Positions 34,608-43,336 of a stretch of DNA of 64,000 bases are shown in pieces. The stretch's first letter is position 1, and each line of letters opens with the position of its first letter. A program made the translations under genes and the position numbers. Source of the DNA: Thalassospira lucentensis (GTDB taxonomy: Bacteria > Pseudomonadota > Alphaproteobacteria > Rhodospirillales > Thalassospiraceae); assembly GCF_011806425.1 (NCBI RefSeq), contig NZ_JAATOV010000002.1, positions 372,001 to 436,000 of the forward strand. The letters run 5' to 3'. The notes beneath the pieces are model-generated. The model saw nothing but the letters and a program-made list of their open reading frames with translations, was not told where the DNA came from and did no database searches.

Positions 34608-35074
34608 ATCGCCTGATCTAAGTTCTGGAAAAGCCATTCCACATCATTGTCCGCCGCAATGCGGAGCAAATGAGATGCGCAGTTAAGACAATCACTGCTG
34701 CCAAACCCGGGCACCGGGATTGTCACCGCACAGTGCGCTGCGCCTTCAATCCTATGTCGTAAGCCGCACTCATCGCCACACGGCACCACCAGCACCGAAA
34801 CAACCCGACCAGCTCCGCTTGATGTCAGTTCATCGACATGCCAGTGGGGCTTTTTATCATGTTTGCAATGGCGCTTAACACGTGCAGCAATGCCGCCCGG
34901 TCCGTTGGCTGAACCGCAATACAAATAGGTTCCTTTGGCAAGGACGGTTCCTGCAAAGCGTATGTTTCGAAGTATGAGATCCGCGCTCAGTTCAATCACC
35001 AAGACATAGGCTCCGGCAACTTTTGGAAGCTGCCGGAGGGTTTGGTCATTTATGTCTTTGAAAAACGTGCTCAC
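34604..35074 (-). CDS. GIY-YIG/DUF123-type protein
   Basis: The 156-residue protein belongs to the DUF123 group of GIY-YIG nucleases. Visible landmarks are [10 protein letters not shown] and [23 protein letters not shown], then HWHVDELTS, a conserved His/Asp region, followed by Cys-rich [11 protein letters not shown] and [13 protein letters not shown]. In archaea this domain is fused to endonuclease III; here it stands alone. Its biological role is unknown. It overlaps the glyoxalase-related gene by four bases, so the pair is coupled. Confidence 0.8.
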   Translation of the reverse strand: MSTFFKDINDQTLRQLPKVAGAYVLVIELSADLILRNIRFAGTVLAKGTYLYCGSANGPGGIAARVKRHCKHDKKPHWHVDELTSSGAGRVVSVLVVPCGDECGLRHRIEGAAHCAVTIPVPGFGSSDCLNCASHLLRIAADNDVEWLFQNLDQAI

Positions 35075-35565
35075 GCGTCGGGTTGATCGCGCAGCAGCAG
35101 ATCAATCGAAAGCCCCGGCCCGGATGTACCGTTGCTTAGAACCGGTTCGCAATGCTCGTTAATGCGCGATGCAATCCGCTGGCGATAGCCGCTAAAGCGT
35201 TTTGATTCGACCACATCGACAGCTTGGTCAAGATGCACCTCAACGCGAAAGACACCGCCCACCGGCGTTGCCGTCACACTACGGATTTGGCCGGTCACTG
35301 CATGGCCCAGATACGATCCGGCAAAGCGTTTGCCGATGCCAAGGTCAGAAACATGGGTGGGGATATTACGCCGAGCCATCGCAACGGCGGTGTTCCAGTC
35401 GCGAAATCCATGACTTTGCGCCAAAAGCTCCAGCGAACCGGCGTGCGAAATCTCAACGTCACGCGCCGCCAAGGCTTTGCGTAAGCGCTTTGCCTGGGTC
35501 TTAAACTGCTCAGCCGCGTCCGTTTCAATGTCGGCACGGTTGAGTTTAAGGGTATTTGAAGTCAT
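35071..35565 (-). CDS. Glyoxalase-related domain protein (Glyoxalase_8-like)
   Basis: A 164-residue protein. Its N-terminal part (AKRLRKALAARDVEISHAGSLELLAQSHGFRDWNTAVA) is the pattern of the small 'glyoxalase-related' family often annotated Glyoxalase_8, despite no proof of enzymatic activity. The remainder includes a beta-rich segment with VTGQIRSVTATPVGGVFRV. GGAGA supports this start. It is the first gene of a two-gene unit with the GIY-YIG gene, overlapping by four bases. What the two do together is not known. Confidence 0.7.
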   Translation of the reverse strand: MTSNTLKLNRADIETDAAEQFKTQAKRLRKALAARDVEISHAGSLELLAQSHGFRDWNTAVAMARRNIPTHVSDLGIGKRFAGSYLGHAVTGQIRSVTATPVGGVFRVEVHLDQAVDVVESKRFSGYRQRIASRINEHCEPVLSNGTSGPGLSIDLLLRDQPDA

Positions 35566-35815
35566 TCATCGTCTCCATACAGGAGGCCGGGCGTCCGCAT
35601 TGCCGGTCCGTTGCCTGATCTGGAAACGGGTCCGATAGTTTTCATCTGCAACACTTTACCAAAGGCATACGCCTTGCGGACGGCGGGTGTGCGCAACCCT
35701 GTTTGCTATGTAGCCAATTATCCCCGCCAAGACAAGCACGCGTATTGCCCGAACCACAGAACTTCCCCGGATGTCACCTGACACCACACTGTGCCATAGA
35801 ACACCCCCACAGAAA

Positions 35816-35845
35816 TTGACAGCCCCGGGGGCAACAACATATACC
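35816..35845 (+). promoter_or_regulatory. Sigma-70-type promoter of bolA
   Basis: A perfect TTGACA (35816-35821), an 18-base spacer and TATACC (35840-35845). The spacer holds the palindrome CCCCGGGG, a possible operator. The start codon is 65 bases downstream. Confidence 0.6.
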
Positions 35846-35861
35846 AAATGAAACAGTTCCC

Positions 35862-35888
35862 ATCGAACGGGCCGACGGGTCGTTCGAT
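35862..35888. repeat. Stem-loop in the bolA leader
   Basis: ATCGAACG (35862-35869) and CGTTCGAT (35881-35888) are perfect complements around an 11-base loop, just upstream of the bolA ribosome site. It could affect translation initiation or be a repressor site. Confidence 0.4.
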
Positions 35889-35909
35889 CTATCATAAGGA
35901 AGAAACGCC

Positions 35910-36143
35910 ATGGCCATGGAAGCCTATGAAATCGAAAGCATGATCAAGGAAGCGCTGCCCGATGCACAGGTTCGCATCGAAGATTTGCGCGGCGATGGCG
36001 ATCATTATGCAGCAATTGTGGTGTCCGAGCAGTTCCGCGGCAAAACCCGCGTGATCCAGCATCAGATGGTCTATTCCGCACTTAAGGGCAAAATGGGCGG
36101 CGATCTGCATGCCCTCGCCCTGCAAACCTCGGCGCCCGACTAA
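35910..36143 (+). CDS. bolA: BolA-family protein
   Basis: A 77-residue member of the BolA/YrbA family, which forms FeS-bridged complexes with monothiol glutaredoxins and takes part in iron-sulfur handling. Family features are IESMIKEALPDAQVRIEDLRGDGDHYAAIVVSE, with the conserved His, and KTRVIQHQMVYSALKGKMGG. AAGGA precedes the first ATG; the Met two codons later is also possible. The partner glutaredoxin gene grxD lies 1.3 kb downstream, separated by rarD. Confidence 0.93.
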   Translation: MAMEAYEIESMIKEALPDAQVRIEDLRGDGDHYAAIVVSEQFRGKTRVIQHQMVYSALKGKMGGDLHALALQTSAPD

Positions 36144-36440
36144 ACACGATTTCTGACAAAACCACGACCAACACCAAGACCACCACCAACATTCGGCATA
36201 TGCCCCGCCACCGTCCTTAGGCCGCAACGCTAGGCCACCATCAAGCGGCATCACCACAGGACTTCATCCATAAGTTCCGTGACCGAATATCTGGTGTTTA
36301 TGTGCAGGCCTGCGAACGGGCGTCGAACCACCTTCGGCGCCCGCGCATTTCAAAACCGACCACCTTACCGTGCCCATCCCGGCCCGCCCTTTCTTTGCCC
36401 GCCGGAAACAGCCCCATTAATCACTGACGGCGCAATAACC

Positions 36441-37349
36441 ATGTCATCGACACAAAAACCGGCATTGATCGGCGCAGGCCCCCTTGCTGGGCTTGGTGCC
36501 TTCACTATTTGGGGCACCTTTGGGATCTATTTCAAATTGATCTCGTTTGCCGGCCCAGCTGAAATCTTGGCCCATCGGATCATTTGGTCGGCAGTTTTAA
36601 CATTGATTTTGGTGTTTGCCTTTGGGCGGCGCAAAGAACTTTGGAAGCTGATTTCTTCGGTCAAAACCCTTGGCTTTCTGTTTCTAAGCAGTCTGTTGGT
36701 TGCGGGCAACTGGCTGGTTTATATTTGGGCTGTGAACAGCGGCAACGCGCTTGAAGCCAGCCTTGGCTATTACATCATGCCGTTGGTCATGCTGTTGTTG
36801 GGCCGGGTGTTCTTTGCTGAAAAGCTTAACCGTATTCAGATGATCTCGGTGGCAATTTGTGCCGTCGGTGTTGCGAACCTGTTGGTGTTTTACGGGCATT
36901 TGCCGTGGATTGCGCTTAGCCTGTCGAGCCTGTTTGCCTTTTATGGCGTGATCCGCAAATTCGTCCCCGCTGATCCGATTGCCGGTCTTTTTGTTGAATG
37001 CGCGATGCTTGCGCCGATGTCGCTTGGCTATATTTTCTGGCTTGATAGCAACGGCAATTCAGCCTTTGGCACCATCGGAATGACCCAAGACATGATGTTG
37101 ATCGGTCTTGGCATCTTCACCACAGTGCCACTTGTGATGTTTGCTTATGCCGCCCGCAACATGAAGTTTTCCGCCCTTGGTCTGATGCAGTATCTGAACC
37201 CGACCCTGCAATTCATTGTCGCGGTTCTGATCTTTGGCGAGACGTTTACCACCGCACATATGGTGACATATACGCTGGTCTGGCTCGGACTGGGCGTTTA
37301 CACTTGGGATAACCTGCTCCGTGCGCGTCAAAATCGCCGCAAGAGTTGA
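36441..37349 (+). CDS. rarD: RarD/EamA-family permease
   Basis: A 302-residue drug/metabolite transporter superfamily protein. About ten hydrophobic helices are visible, with the RarD-type features FTIWGTFGIYFKLISFAGPAEILAHRIIWS at the N-terminus, AVNSGNALEASLGYYIMPL, and MQYLNPTLQFIVAVLIFGE in the final third. The frame opens at 36279, but the first 54 residues are Pro/Arg-rich and non-family-like, so the ATG at 36441 was chosen. Named after chloramphenicol resistance in related proteins, its substrate is not established. It lies between bolA and grxD. Confidence 0.88.
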   Translation: MSSTQKPALIGAGPLAGLGAFTIWGTFGIYFKLISFAGPAEILAHRIIWSAVLTLILVFAFGRRKELWKLISSVKTLGFLFLSSLLVAGNWLVYIWAVNSGNALEASLGYYIMPLVMLLLGRVFFAEKLNRIQMISVAICAVGVANLLVFYGHLPWIALSLSSLFAFYGVIRKFVPADPIAGLFVECAMLAPMSLGYIFWLDSNGNSAFGTIGMTQDMMLIGLGIFTTVPLVMFAYAARNMKFSALGLMQYLNPTLQFIVAVLIFGETFTTAHMVTYTLVWLGLGVYTWDNLLRARQNRRKS

Positions 37350-37376
37350 CAGAACCGCAGGTTCCAGCCATATCTT
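37346..37376 (+). promoter_or_regulatory. Possible promoter of grxD
   Basis: A perfect TTGACA (37346-37351), which includes the rarD stop codon, precedes TATCTT at 37371-37376 with a long 19-base spacer. The region includes a small GAACC/GGTTC dyad. Only suggestive. Confidence 0.3.
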
Positions 37377-37443
37377 CGGCCAAACAGTTTAACTGAAATT
37401 CCCGCGGCCTTTTGATCGCCGCCCAACGCCAAGGACAATCATT

Positions 37444-37779
37444 ATGACCGACAATCCGGTTTTCGAACGCATCCAAAAGGACATCAACGATAACGATGTT
37501 GTCGTGTTCATGAAGGGTACCGCGATGTTCCCGCAGTGTGGCTTCTCTGCTGCTGTGGTTCAGGTCATGGCCGAACTGGGTGTTCCGTTCAAAGACATCA
37601 ACGTTCTGGTCGACCCGGCAATCCGCCAGGGCATCAAAGACTTTTCTAACTGGCCGACCATCCCGCAGCTTTACGTCAAGGGCGAGTTCCTCGGCGGCTG
37701 TGACATCGTCCGTGAAATGTTTGCATCGGGCGAACTGGCCCAGCACCTTAAAGACAAAGGCGTTGCCGTCGCCGCCTAA
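37444..37779 (+). CDS. grxD: Monothiol glutaredoxin Grx4/GrxD
   Basis: This class II glutaredoxin transfers iron-sulfur clusters and pairs with BolA. The 111-residue protein has the active site CGFS (C32-S35) in PQCGFSAAVV and the family's TIPQLYVKGEFLGGCDI in the second half, for glutathione binding. It is close to bolA, its known partner, but an intervening permease gene breaks the common bolA-grx pair. A strong terminator follows. Confidence 0.96.
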   Translation: MTDNPVFERIQKDINDNDVVVFMKGTAMFPQCGFSAAVVQVMAELGVPFKDINVLVDPAIRQGIKDFSNWPTIPQLYVKGEFLGGCDIVREMFASGELAQHLKDKGVAVAA

Positions 37780-37800
37780 GGCGCGATCGCCAAGCCAAAT

Positions 37801-37841
37801 AAAAACGCGCTGCGCAGGGTTCCTGCCAGCGCGTTTTTTTT
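37801..37841 (+). terminator. Rho-independent terminator of grxD
   Basis: AAAAACGCGCT and AGCGCGTTTTTTT flank an imperfect inner loop and end in a run of T. It stops the bolA-rarD-grxD unit. Confidence 0.8.
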
Positions 37842-37972
37842 GTGCCCACGTGCGGGGTCGTTGCCGTTCACCCTCCGCCACACAATCGTGCTCAAAGCGC
37901 TGTATAGGCACGCCGGTGGTAATCCAACCACTGCCCGCTTGCCTCACCTGCTGACACCATCAAACAGAATCC

Positions 37973-38006
37973 AAAAACAAAAACGCCCGCTGTTTCCAGC
38001 GGGCGT
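37973..38006 (-). terminator. Rho-independent terminator of rpsD
   Basis: On the - strand ACGCCCGCTG and CAGCGGGCGT form a 10-bp perfect stem with a GAAA loop, followed by a T-rich run (plus-strand A-rich stretch 37974-37982). It lies 36 bases after the rpsD stop codon. Confidence 0.85.
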
Positions 38007-38041
38007 CTTCGTATCGGTTCGTCGCGAAATCCGAAAGCGGA

Positions 38042-38659
38042 TTAACGCGAGTAGAATTCGATGACCAGGTTCGGCTGCATCTGAACCGGGTACGGAATTT
38101 CTGCAAATTTCGGTACGCGAACGAAGGTGCCTTTGAAGGCTTTCGCATCAACGTCGAGGTATTCCGGAATGTCGCGCTCGTTCAGGGTCGCAGCTTCCAT
38201 AACCATCGGGATTTCGCGCGAAGCAGGTTTCACTTCGACAACGTCACCTTCTTTAACAAGGTAGGACGGGATGGTTACTTTCTTGCCATTGACAAGAATG
38301 TGGCCGTGGTTAACGAACTGACGTGCAGCGAACACGGTCGGAACGAATTTCATGCGGTAGATGATCGCGTCAAGGCGCTGCTCAAGAATACCAACCAGAT
38401 GCTCAGAGGTATCGCCCGGACGACGCGCTGCTTCTTTGAAGTAACGCAGGAACTGTTTCTCAGAGATAGAACCGTAGTAACCTTTGAGCTGCTGTTTAGC
38501 GAACAGCTGGATACCGAAATCGGTCGGTTTCTTACGGCGGGTCGCGCCGTGCATGCCCGGTGCATATTCGCGCTTGTTCAGCGGCGATTTTGCACGGCCC
38601 CAAAGGTTCACACCAAGGCGGCGGTCAATCTTATGCTTTGCAGCAATACGTTTCGACAT
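38042..38659 (-). CDS. rpsD: 30S ribosomal protein S4
   Basis: S4 is a primary 16S rRNA binding protein that nucleates 30S assembly. The 205-residue product has the family signature: [19 protein letters not shown], then [16 protein letters not shown], and the S4 RNA-binding domain with [31 protein letters not shown]. This is a stand-alone gene, as usual in Rhodospirillales, with its own promoter (38791-38818) and terminator. Confidence 0.98.
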   Translation of the reverse strand: MSKRIAAKHKIDRRLGVNLWGRAKSPLNKREYAPGMHGATRRKKPTDFGIQLFAKQQLKGYYGSISEKQFLRYFKEAARRPGDTSEHLVGILEQRLDAIIYRMKFVPTVFAARQFVNHGHILVNGKKVTIPSYLVKEGDVVEVKPASREIPMVMEAATLNERDIPEYLDVDAKAFKGTFVRVPKFAEIPYPVQMQPNLVIEFYSR

Positions 38660-38790
38660 TTGATAACTCTCTTTTTTAAGATCACTTTATTGTCCCGATA
38701 GTTTCCAGACATCCACGATGCGTAATCGCCGGATATGCGGAACGGGGACGAAAACACCTTTTTCGACCCGCTTTCTCGGAAGTGAGGCGC

Positions 38791-38818
38791 AATATAGAGA
38801 TGATTGACCAAGAGTCAA
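38791..38818 (-). promoter_or_regulatory. Sigma-70 promoter of rpsD
   Basis: On the - strand TTGACT (38813-38818), a 16-base spacer and TATATT (38791-38796), giving a leader of about 125 bases before the rpsD ATG. The long leader could hold an S4 autoregulatory structure, though none was confirmed by reading. Nothing else was seen in 38819-39001. Confidence 0.65.
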
Positions 38819-39001
38819 ACACTAATCACCGCCCCGTCGTGGCATAGAAGCCCTGCATTTCTGCCGCTCTTTGGACGATTGGCAGGCCATCCCCACGTAC
38901 TTGCCGAACCATACTGCCCCGCACGCGGCACATACGGCACCCAAACCACTGCAACACATCAATTTTATACGGCATCGGACTAAGCAAGCCCCGCCGAGTT
39001 C

Positions 39002-39799
39002 TTAGCTTTCCGGCTTGTGCTTTCCACCGCGCATCGCAACGATCATGCCGCGAAGTGTCTGGACTTCCTGATGGGTCAGGTTCGACCGGTTAAAGATATT
39101 GCGGATATTGCGCGCCATACCAGGGCGCTTTTCAGCCACTCGGAAGAAACCCGATTCATCAAGTTCGTGTTCAAGATGCTCAAACAGGCGTTCCATATCT
39201 TGCTTGGTCGCGGGGAACGTGTCAGCCATCATCAACTGATAGTCAGGCACCTCAACCCCGGCCTGCCACCATTCATAACCAATCAGCAAAACAGCCTGTG
39301 CGAGGTTAAGCGACGTAAAGCCGGGATTTAACGGCACGGTCACAACCGCATCGGCCATGGCGATATGCTCATTACGCACCCCCGTGCGTTCCGGGCCGAA
39401 CAGGACCCCAACCTTCTCACCTTTGCCGACAACAGTGCGCAATTCCGGGGCCAGCCCACGCGGGGTAAAGACCGGCTTGATCGCATCGCGGGTACGCGCT
39501 GTTGTGACATAAACCCGGTTCAAATCGGCAATCGCATCTTCGTCGCGCTCAAAGACCTTGGCATTATCAATGACAATGTCCGCACCCGATGCATTGGCAG
39601 TTGCGCGCTCGTTGGGCCAGCCATCACGCGGGCGCACCAGCCGCAGGTCGACCAACCCGCAATTCAGCATCGCACGGGCCGCCTTGCCAATATTATCGCC
39701 AAGCTGCGGTTCAATCAAAATGATCGCGGGCGGGTTGGCAATGCCAGCTGTTTCGGGGATGCCGCCACTGGGCATCGCGGCACCTGAGGCGTCGCTCAT
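39002..39799 (-). CDS. trmJ: tRNA/rRNA methyltransferase TrmJ-type (SPOUT family)
   Basis: A SpoU/TrmH-family RNA 2'-O-methyltransferase, most like TrmJ, which methylates position 32 of some tRNAs. The 265 residues show the trefoil-knot motifs IILIEPQLGDNIGKAARAML (motif 1), GVLFGPERTGVRNEH (motif 2) and VTVPLNPGFTSLNLAQAVLL (motif 3). A C-terminal helical extension matches TrmJ. The first 22 or so residues (MSDASGAAMPSGGIPETAG) are variable. It stands alone; specificity for the tRNA position is inferred from the family. Confidence 0.88.
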   Translation of the reverse strand: MSDASGAAMPSGGIPETAGIANPPAIILIEPQLGDNIGKAARAMLNCGLVDLRLVRPRDGWPNERATANASGADIVIDNAKVFERDEDAIADLNRVYVTTARTRDAIKPVFTPRGLAPELRTVVGKGEKVGVLFGPERTGVRNEHIAMADAVVTVPLNPGFTSLNLAQAVLLIGYEWWQAGVEVPDYQLMMADTFPATKQDMERLFEHLEHELDESGFFRVAEKRPGMARNIRNIFNRSNLTHQEVQTLRGMIVAMRGGKHKPES

Positions 39800-39926
39800 C
39801 GCGTGAATTCTCCGGTCTTAGATAAAGGAAGGCCTGCGCAAAAACGCATATCCGGTCAATATTGGCGTTTCTTTAGCAAAAGCCAACCGGCTGCGCCAGC
39901 CTCCTTTACTATCCGCCCCGCCGCAC

Positions 39927-39967
39927 CAAAAACAAAACGGCCGGGCCGCCTATGCGCCCGACCGTTT
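39927..39967 (-). terminator. Rho-independent terminator of cimA
   Basis: On the - strand AAACGGTCGGGC pairs with GCCCGGCCGTTT around a 9-base loop with one mismatch, followed by a T-rich tract. It lies about 45 bases after the cimA stop codon. Confidence 0.75.
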
Positions 39968-40009
39968 AATTCATGGTAACTGTCTTTGGTCCTGTTTGCC
40001 CCGTGTGGC

Positions 40010-41629
40010 TTAGCCGTGCTGGCTGCGCACGCCGGACTTAAACAGTTTATAGGTGATTGAATCGCGAAGCGCGTTATAGGACGCCTCGATAATGTTGGTC
40101 GAAACCCCCACCGTGGCCCAGTTATTGCCTTCTGAGTCACGGCTTTCGATCATGACCCGGGTCACCGCACGCGTGCCATCGCCGCGCGTTATAATCCGCA
40201 CCTTATAATCGATCAATTCGATCTGCTCGACCGCTTCGCGGTATTCCGGCACCGTCAAAAGAACCTTGCGCAACGCGGCATCAAGGGCGTTGACCGGGCC
40301 GTTACCCTCGGCAACCGACATGAACTGATCTTCGCCGACCACAACCTTCACCGTTGCCTCGGACATGGTGATGACCCGCTCATCCTGTGCATCGCCCCAG
40401 CGACGCTCATCGATCACACGGAACGATGTCACACGGAAATAACGGTCAAGCTCGCCCATGGCTTTGCGGGCCAACAGTTCAAAGCTGGCCTCTGCCCCGT
40501 CATAGGCATAACCATCAAATTCACGCTGCTTAACATTTTCAACCAGTTTGCCGACCGCATCGGATTTCGGATCGACTTCGACCCCGATTTCGCGGAACCG
40601 GGCCAAAATGTTTGAACGTCCTGCCTGATCCGACACCAGAATATGGCGCTCATTTCCCACCAGTTCGGGGGTAACATGCTCGTAACAGGCCGGGTTCTTT
40701 TCGACCGCCGACACATGCAAACCGCCCTTATGGGCAAAGGCACTGTCCCCGACATAGGCCGCCTGACGCAGCGGCTCACGGTTCAGCCGTTCGTCAAGAA
40801 TATGCGAAATGCGGCGCAACTGGGTCAGTTGATCTTTTGAAACACCAACATCAAAGCCCATTTTAAGCATCAATGTCGGAATGATCGAAATCAGATTGGC
40901 ATTGCCGCAACGTTCGCCAAGGCCGTTTAGCGTGCCCTGCACTTGGCGCGCACCGGCGCGGACCGCCGCCAGAGAATTGGCCACCGCATTTTCCGTGTCA
41001 TTATGGCAATGAATGCCGACATGGCTTCCGGGGATCTGGCTGCAGACATCCGTAACGATGTCAAAAATTTCGTCGGGCAGCGTCCCGCCATTGGTGTCAC
41101 ACAAAACAACCCAACGTGCACCCGCCTCATGCGCCGCCTTAATCGCCGACAGCGCATAATCGCGATTGGCTTTATAGCCATCAAAGAAATGCTCGGCATC
41201 GAACATCACTTCCGACACTTTGCTTTTCAGATGCGCAATGGAATCCGCAATCATCGCCAGGTTTTCTTCAAGCGAGATGCCAAGCGCCTCGGTCACCTGA
41301 AAATCCCAGCTTTTGCCGACCATGCAAACAATCGGCGCATTCTGCGCAAGGCTCGCAAGGCCCGGATCGTTGGATGCCGAGCGCCCCGCACGGCGGGTCA
41401 TGCCAAACGCCGTCAGCTTTGAATTTTTCAGTTTTGGTGGATTGGCAAAAAACGCGTCATCGGTCGGGTTGGCACCGGGCCATCCGCCTTCAATATAGTC
41501 AATCGACAATTCGTCCAGTGCCTTGGCAATCGCGGTTTTGTCCGCGGCCGAAAAATCCACGCCTTGGGTCTGCTGCCCATCGCGCAAGGTACTGTCATAA
41601 AGATAGACGCGCTTGTCTGACATATTCAT
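40010..41629 (-). CDS. cimA: (R)-citramalate synthase
   Basis: This enzyme condenses acetyl-CoA and pyruvate to citramalate, giving a threonine-independent route to isoleucine. The 539-residue protein has the HMGL-like barrel with YDSTLRDGQQTQGVDFS at the N-terminus, the metal-binding HCHNDTENAVANSL, and GLGERCGNANL. It has a LeuA-type regulatory domain at the C-terminus (from about residue 410), where the effector, probably isoleucine, binds. The length and QTQG signature favour CimA over 2-isopropylmalate synthase. The start could be the third codon (41623), which is better spaced from GGA. Confidence 0.9.
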   Translation of the reverse strand: MNMSDKRVYLYDSTLRDGQQTQGVDFSAADKTAIAKALDELSIDYIEGGWPGANPTDDAFFANPPKLKNSKLTAFGMTRRAGRSASNDPGLASLAQNAPIVCMVGKSWDFQVTEALGISLEENLAMIADSIAHLKSKVSEVMFDAEHFFDGYKANRDYALSAIKAAHEAGARWVVLCDTNGGTLPDEIFDIVTDVCSQIPGSHVGIHCHNDTENAVANSLAAVRAGARQVQGTLNGLGERCGNANLISIIPTLMLKMGFDVGVSKDQLTQLRRISHILDERLNREPLRQAAYVGDSAFAHKGGLHVSAVEKNPACYEHVTPELVGNERHILVSDQAGRSNILARFREIGVEVDPKSDAVGKLVENVKQREFDGYAYDGAEASFELLARKAMGELDRYFRVTSFRVIDERRWGDAQDERVITMSEATVKVVVGEDQFMSVAEGNGPVNALDAALRKVLLTVPEYREAVEQIELIDYKVRIITRGDGTRAVTRVMIESRDSEGNNWATVGVSTNIIEASYNALRDSITYKLFKSGVRSQHG

Positions 41630-41942
41630 TCCAATTGATCGGTATTCTTATCGAAATCCAAAGCCATCGACCAAAAGGAAGACGGCTCCGTCAGGGCGAC
41701 CCAAAACGGACAGGCAAATTGCCGTAAAAGTCCCCATAGCGCAACAGCATTACGCAAATCACATTTATCGGGCGCTTCCCCACCCTTTTTCCGTAAAACC
41801 CTTATTCTTTAGGATAGCGAACCTGTCCCCTTGGGCTGTTGCCCCTTCGATTAATCAATGCTTAACTCTACTATACATTGTAAATCGTGCGTTTACCGCT
41901 CCACCTATAATGAAAACGACGTGCGATCAAAGGATAAAAGCC
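41630..41942. other. Intergenic region upstream of cimA
   Basis: A 313-base gap between divergent genes. A T-rich tract and TATACA near 41870 could be part of a promoter toward the small gene on the right. Nothing further could be identified; no attenuator leader peptide was seen upstream of cimA. Confidence 0.4.
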
Positions 41943-42203
41943 ATGGCGATCAAAGCAACCACGAGCATCGACATGATGATGCTTGCCGGGTTGACCTGGC
42001 AACGATCGGGAACAAACAGCTGGACGGCGTCTGATCGGTTCGCTGATTACAGGATTTTTCGCGACATCGACCAACGATGGTATGGCGAATGGGAACGGGA
42101 CGGCGAAAAAACCCGTGCGAATTGGTCCTGCCCGATTCTGGAAACCTTTGCCGAATACATGGTTGACCACGCCCGCCGTCAGCCCAGTGAAAACGCGCAT
42201 TAA
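41943..42203 (+). CDS. Small hypothetical protein
   Basis: An 86-residue protein with no recognised family. It is Trp-rich (LTWQRSGTNSWTASD, RWYGEWERDGEK and NWSCPILETFAEYM), which suggests a compact soluble domain or a ligand-binding surface. AAAGGA eight bases before the ATG at 41943 supports this start over a longer frame that opens at 41613. Frames on the other strand over the same region lack ribosome sites. It lies alone between cimA and the frnE-type gene. Confidence 0.6.
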   Translation: MAIKATTSIDMMMLAGLTWQRSGTNSWTASDRFADYRIFRDIDQRWYGEWERDGEKTRANWSCPILETFAEYMVDHARRQPSENAH

Positions 42204-42381
42204 ACCCACAACTGCGCGCCCGCAACCTCCCGTCTGATCATCCCATTTTGAGACTGGCCTTACGCCCTCCCACGTGCCCGTGGCGGCTTTATCCTTGGTA
42301 ATTGACGATCTGTTCTTGCGTTTATAGCCACAGCGATTATGTCAGGGGATGTCACACGATTTCATAACGCAAGGCATTTTC

Positions 42382-43089
42382 ATGACTGACACCATCCCTA
42401 TGCAGATCGACATTGTTTCGGACGTGGTCTGCCCATGGTGCATTATCGGCTATAAAAACCTCGAAGAAGCCGTAGCCCGGCTAGACGGTCAAATCGACGT
42501 CACCGTGCGCTGGCACCCTTATGAGCTGAACCCGAATATGGGACCAGAGGGACAAGACCTTTCTGAGCATATCGCGGAAAAATATGGCTTAACCCCGGAT
42601 CAAAGTGCGGATAACCGCGCGCGCATCACCATGATGGGTGAAAATGTCGATTTTCCGATCCATTTCAGTTCCGACAGCCGCATCTACAACACCTTTGACG
42701 CCCACCGCCTGCTGTATTGGGCCGGCAAAGAAGGCGAAAAAGGTCAACAAACTGCATTGATGCTCGTCCTGTTCGCGGCCTATTTCCAAGGTGGCGAAAA
42801 TCCGGGCGACCATGGCGTTCTGAAACGTGCAGCCGAGGAAGTCGGCCTGTCGCCTGATCGCGCGATGGAAGTCCTGTCGGGTGATGAATTCGCCAAGGAA
42901 GTCCGTGCCGAAGAAGAAGAATTTGGTAATGCCGGCATCAGTTCGGTCCCGACCTATGTGGTCAATGGCAAATTCGCCATTTCCGGCGGCCATCCGCCCG
43001 AAGTCTTCGAACAGGCACTGAGCGAAATCGCCCGTCAGGGTGATGAAATCCTTGCCGACGATCTGGCAGAAGAATTGGCTGACAATTAA
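42382..43089 (+). CDS. FrnE-type DsbA-family oxidoreductase
   Basis: A 235-residue cytoplasmic DsbA-like thioredoxin-fold protein of the FrnE group, with no signal peptide. The active site reads CPWC in VVCPWCIIGYKN near residue 18. The cis-Pro region reads SSVPTYVVNGKFAISGGHPPEVF near the end. FrnE proteins act in disulfide exchange and polyketide or stress functions in a few cases; the role here is unknown. AAGG seven bases before the ATG at 42382 sets the start. A perfect palindromic terminator follows 38 bases after the stop. Confidence 0.9.
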   Translation: MTDTIPMQIDIVSDVVCPWCIIGYKNLEEAVARLDGQIDVTVRWHPYELNPNMGPEGQDLSEHIAEKYGLTPDQSADNRARITMMGENVDFPIHFSSDSRIYNTFDAHRLLYWAGKEGEKGQQTALMLVLFAAYFQGGENPGDHGVLKRAAEEVGLSPDRAMEVLSGDEFAKEVRAEEEEFGNAGISSVPTYVVNGKFAISGGHPPEVFEQALSEIARQGDEILADDLAEELADN

Positions 43090-43124
43090 GTCGCGCAACT
43101 TTGCTGCACATGGCACGCCCATGT

Positions 43125-43157
43125 AAAAAAAGCCCCGGTAAATTACCGGGGCTTTTT
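43125..43157. terminator. Palindromic terminator after frnE-type gene
   Basis: AAAAAGCCCCGGTAA (43127-43141) and TTACCGGGGCTTTTT (43143-43157) are perfect complements with one base between. Flanking A and T runs allow function in either direction, although only the + gene needs it. Confidence 0.9.
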
Positions 43158-43336
43158 CGTGTTTGATCACGCGGCCTTTTTGAAGCCAAATAGACGTCGC
43201 CTCACGGGAAATAGTCAGCTATTCCCGCTGCACCCCGTCCATCCGCAAATATCTGTCAAACGATAGGCTCAAAACGATCACAGCACCCACGGGCATAGTC
43301 TAAAACGACTGCGCCCCATCGCCAACAGGAAGCCAC

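Larger units (their letters stand above)
35566..35909. other. Intergenic region upstream of bolA
   Basis: A 344-base gap between divergent genes. Its right third holds the bolA promoter and a stem-loop. A - strand frame at 35656-35895 (79 codons) with one hydrophobic segment lacks a ribosome site and overlaps the bolA promoter, so it is not called. Confidence 0.5.

Noticed and set aside
35656-35895. A 79-codon - strand frame with one hydrophobic stretch, upstream of bolA
   Set aside because: No ribosome site, and it overlaps the bolA promoter; the start lies within the bolA leader.
41613-42203. A 196-codon reading of the small hypothetical gene
   Set aside because: The first 110 codons run through the cimA upstream region without coding character; AAAGGA supports the ATG at 41943.
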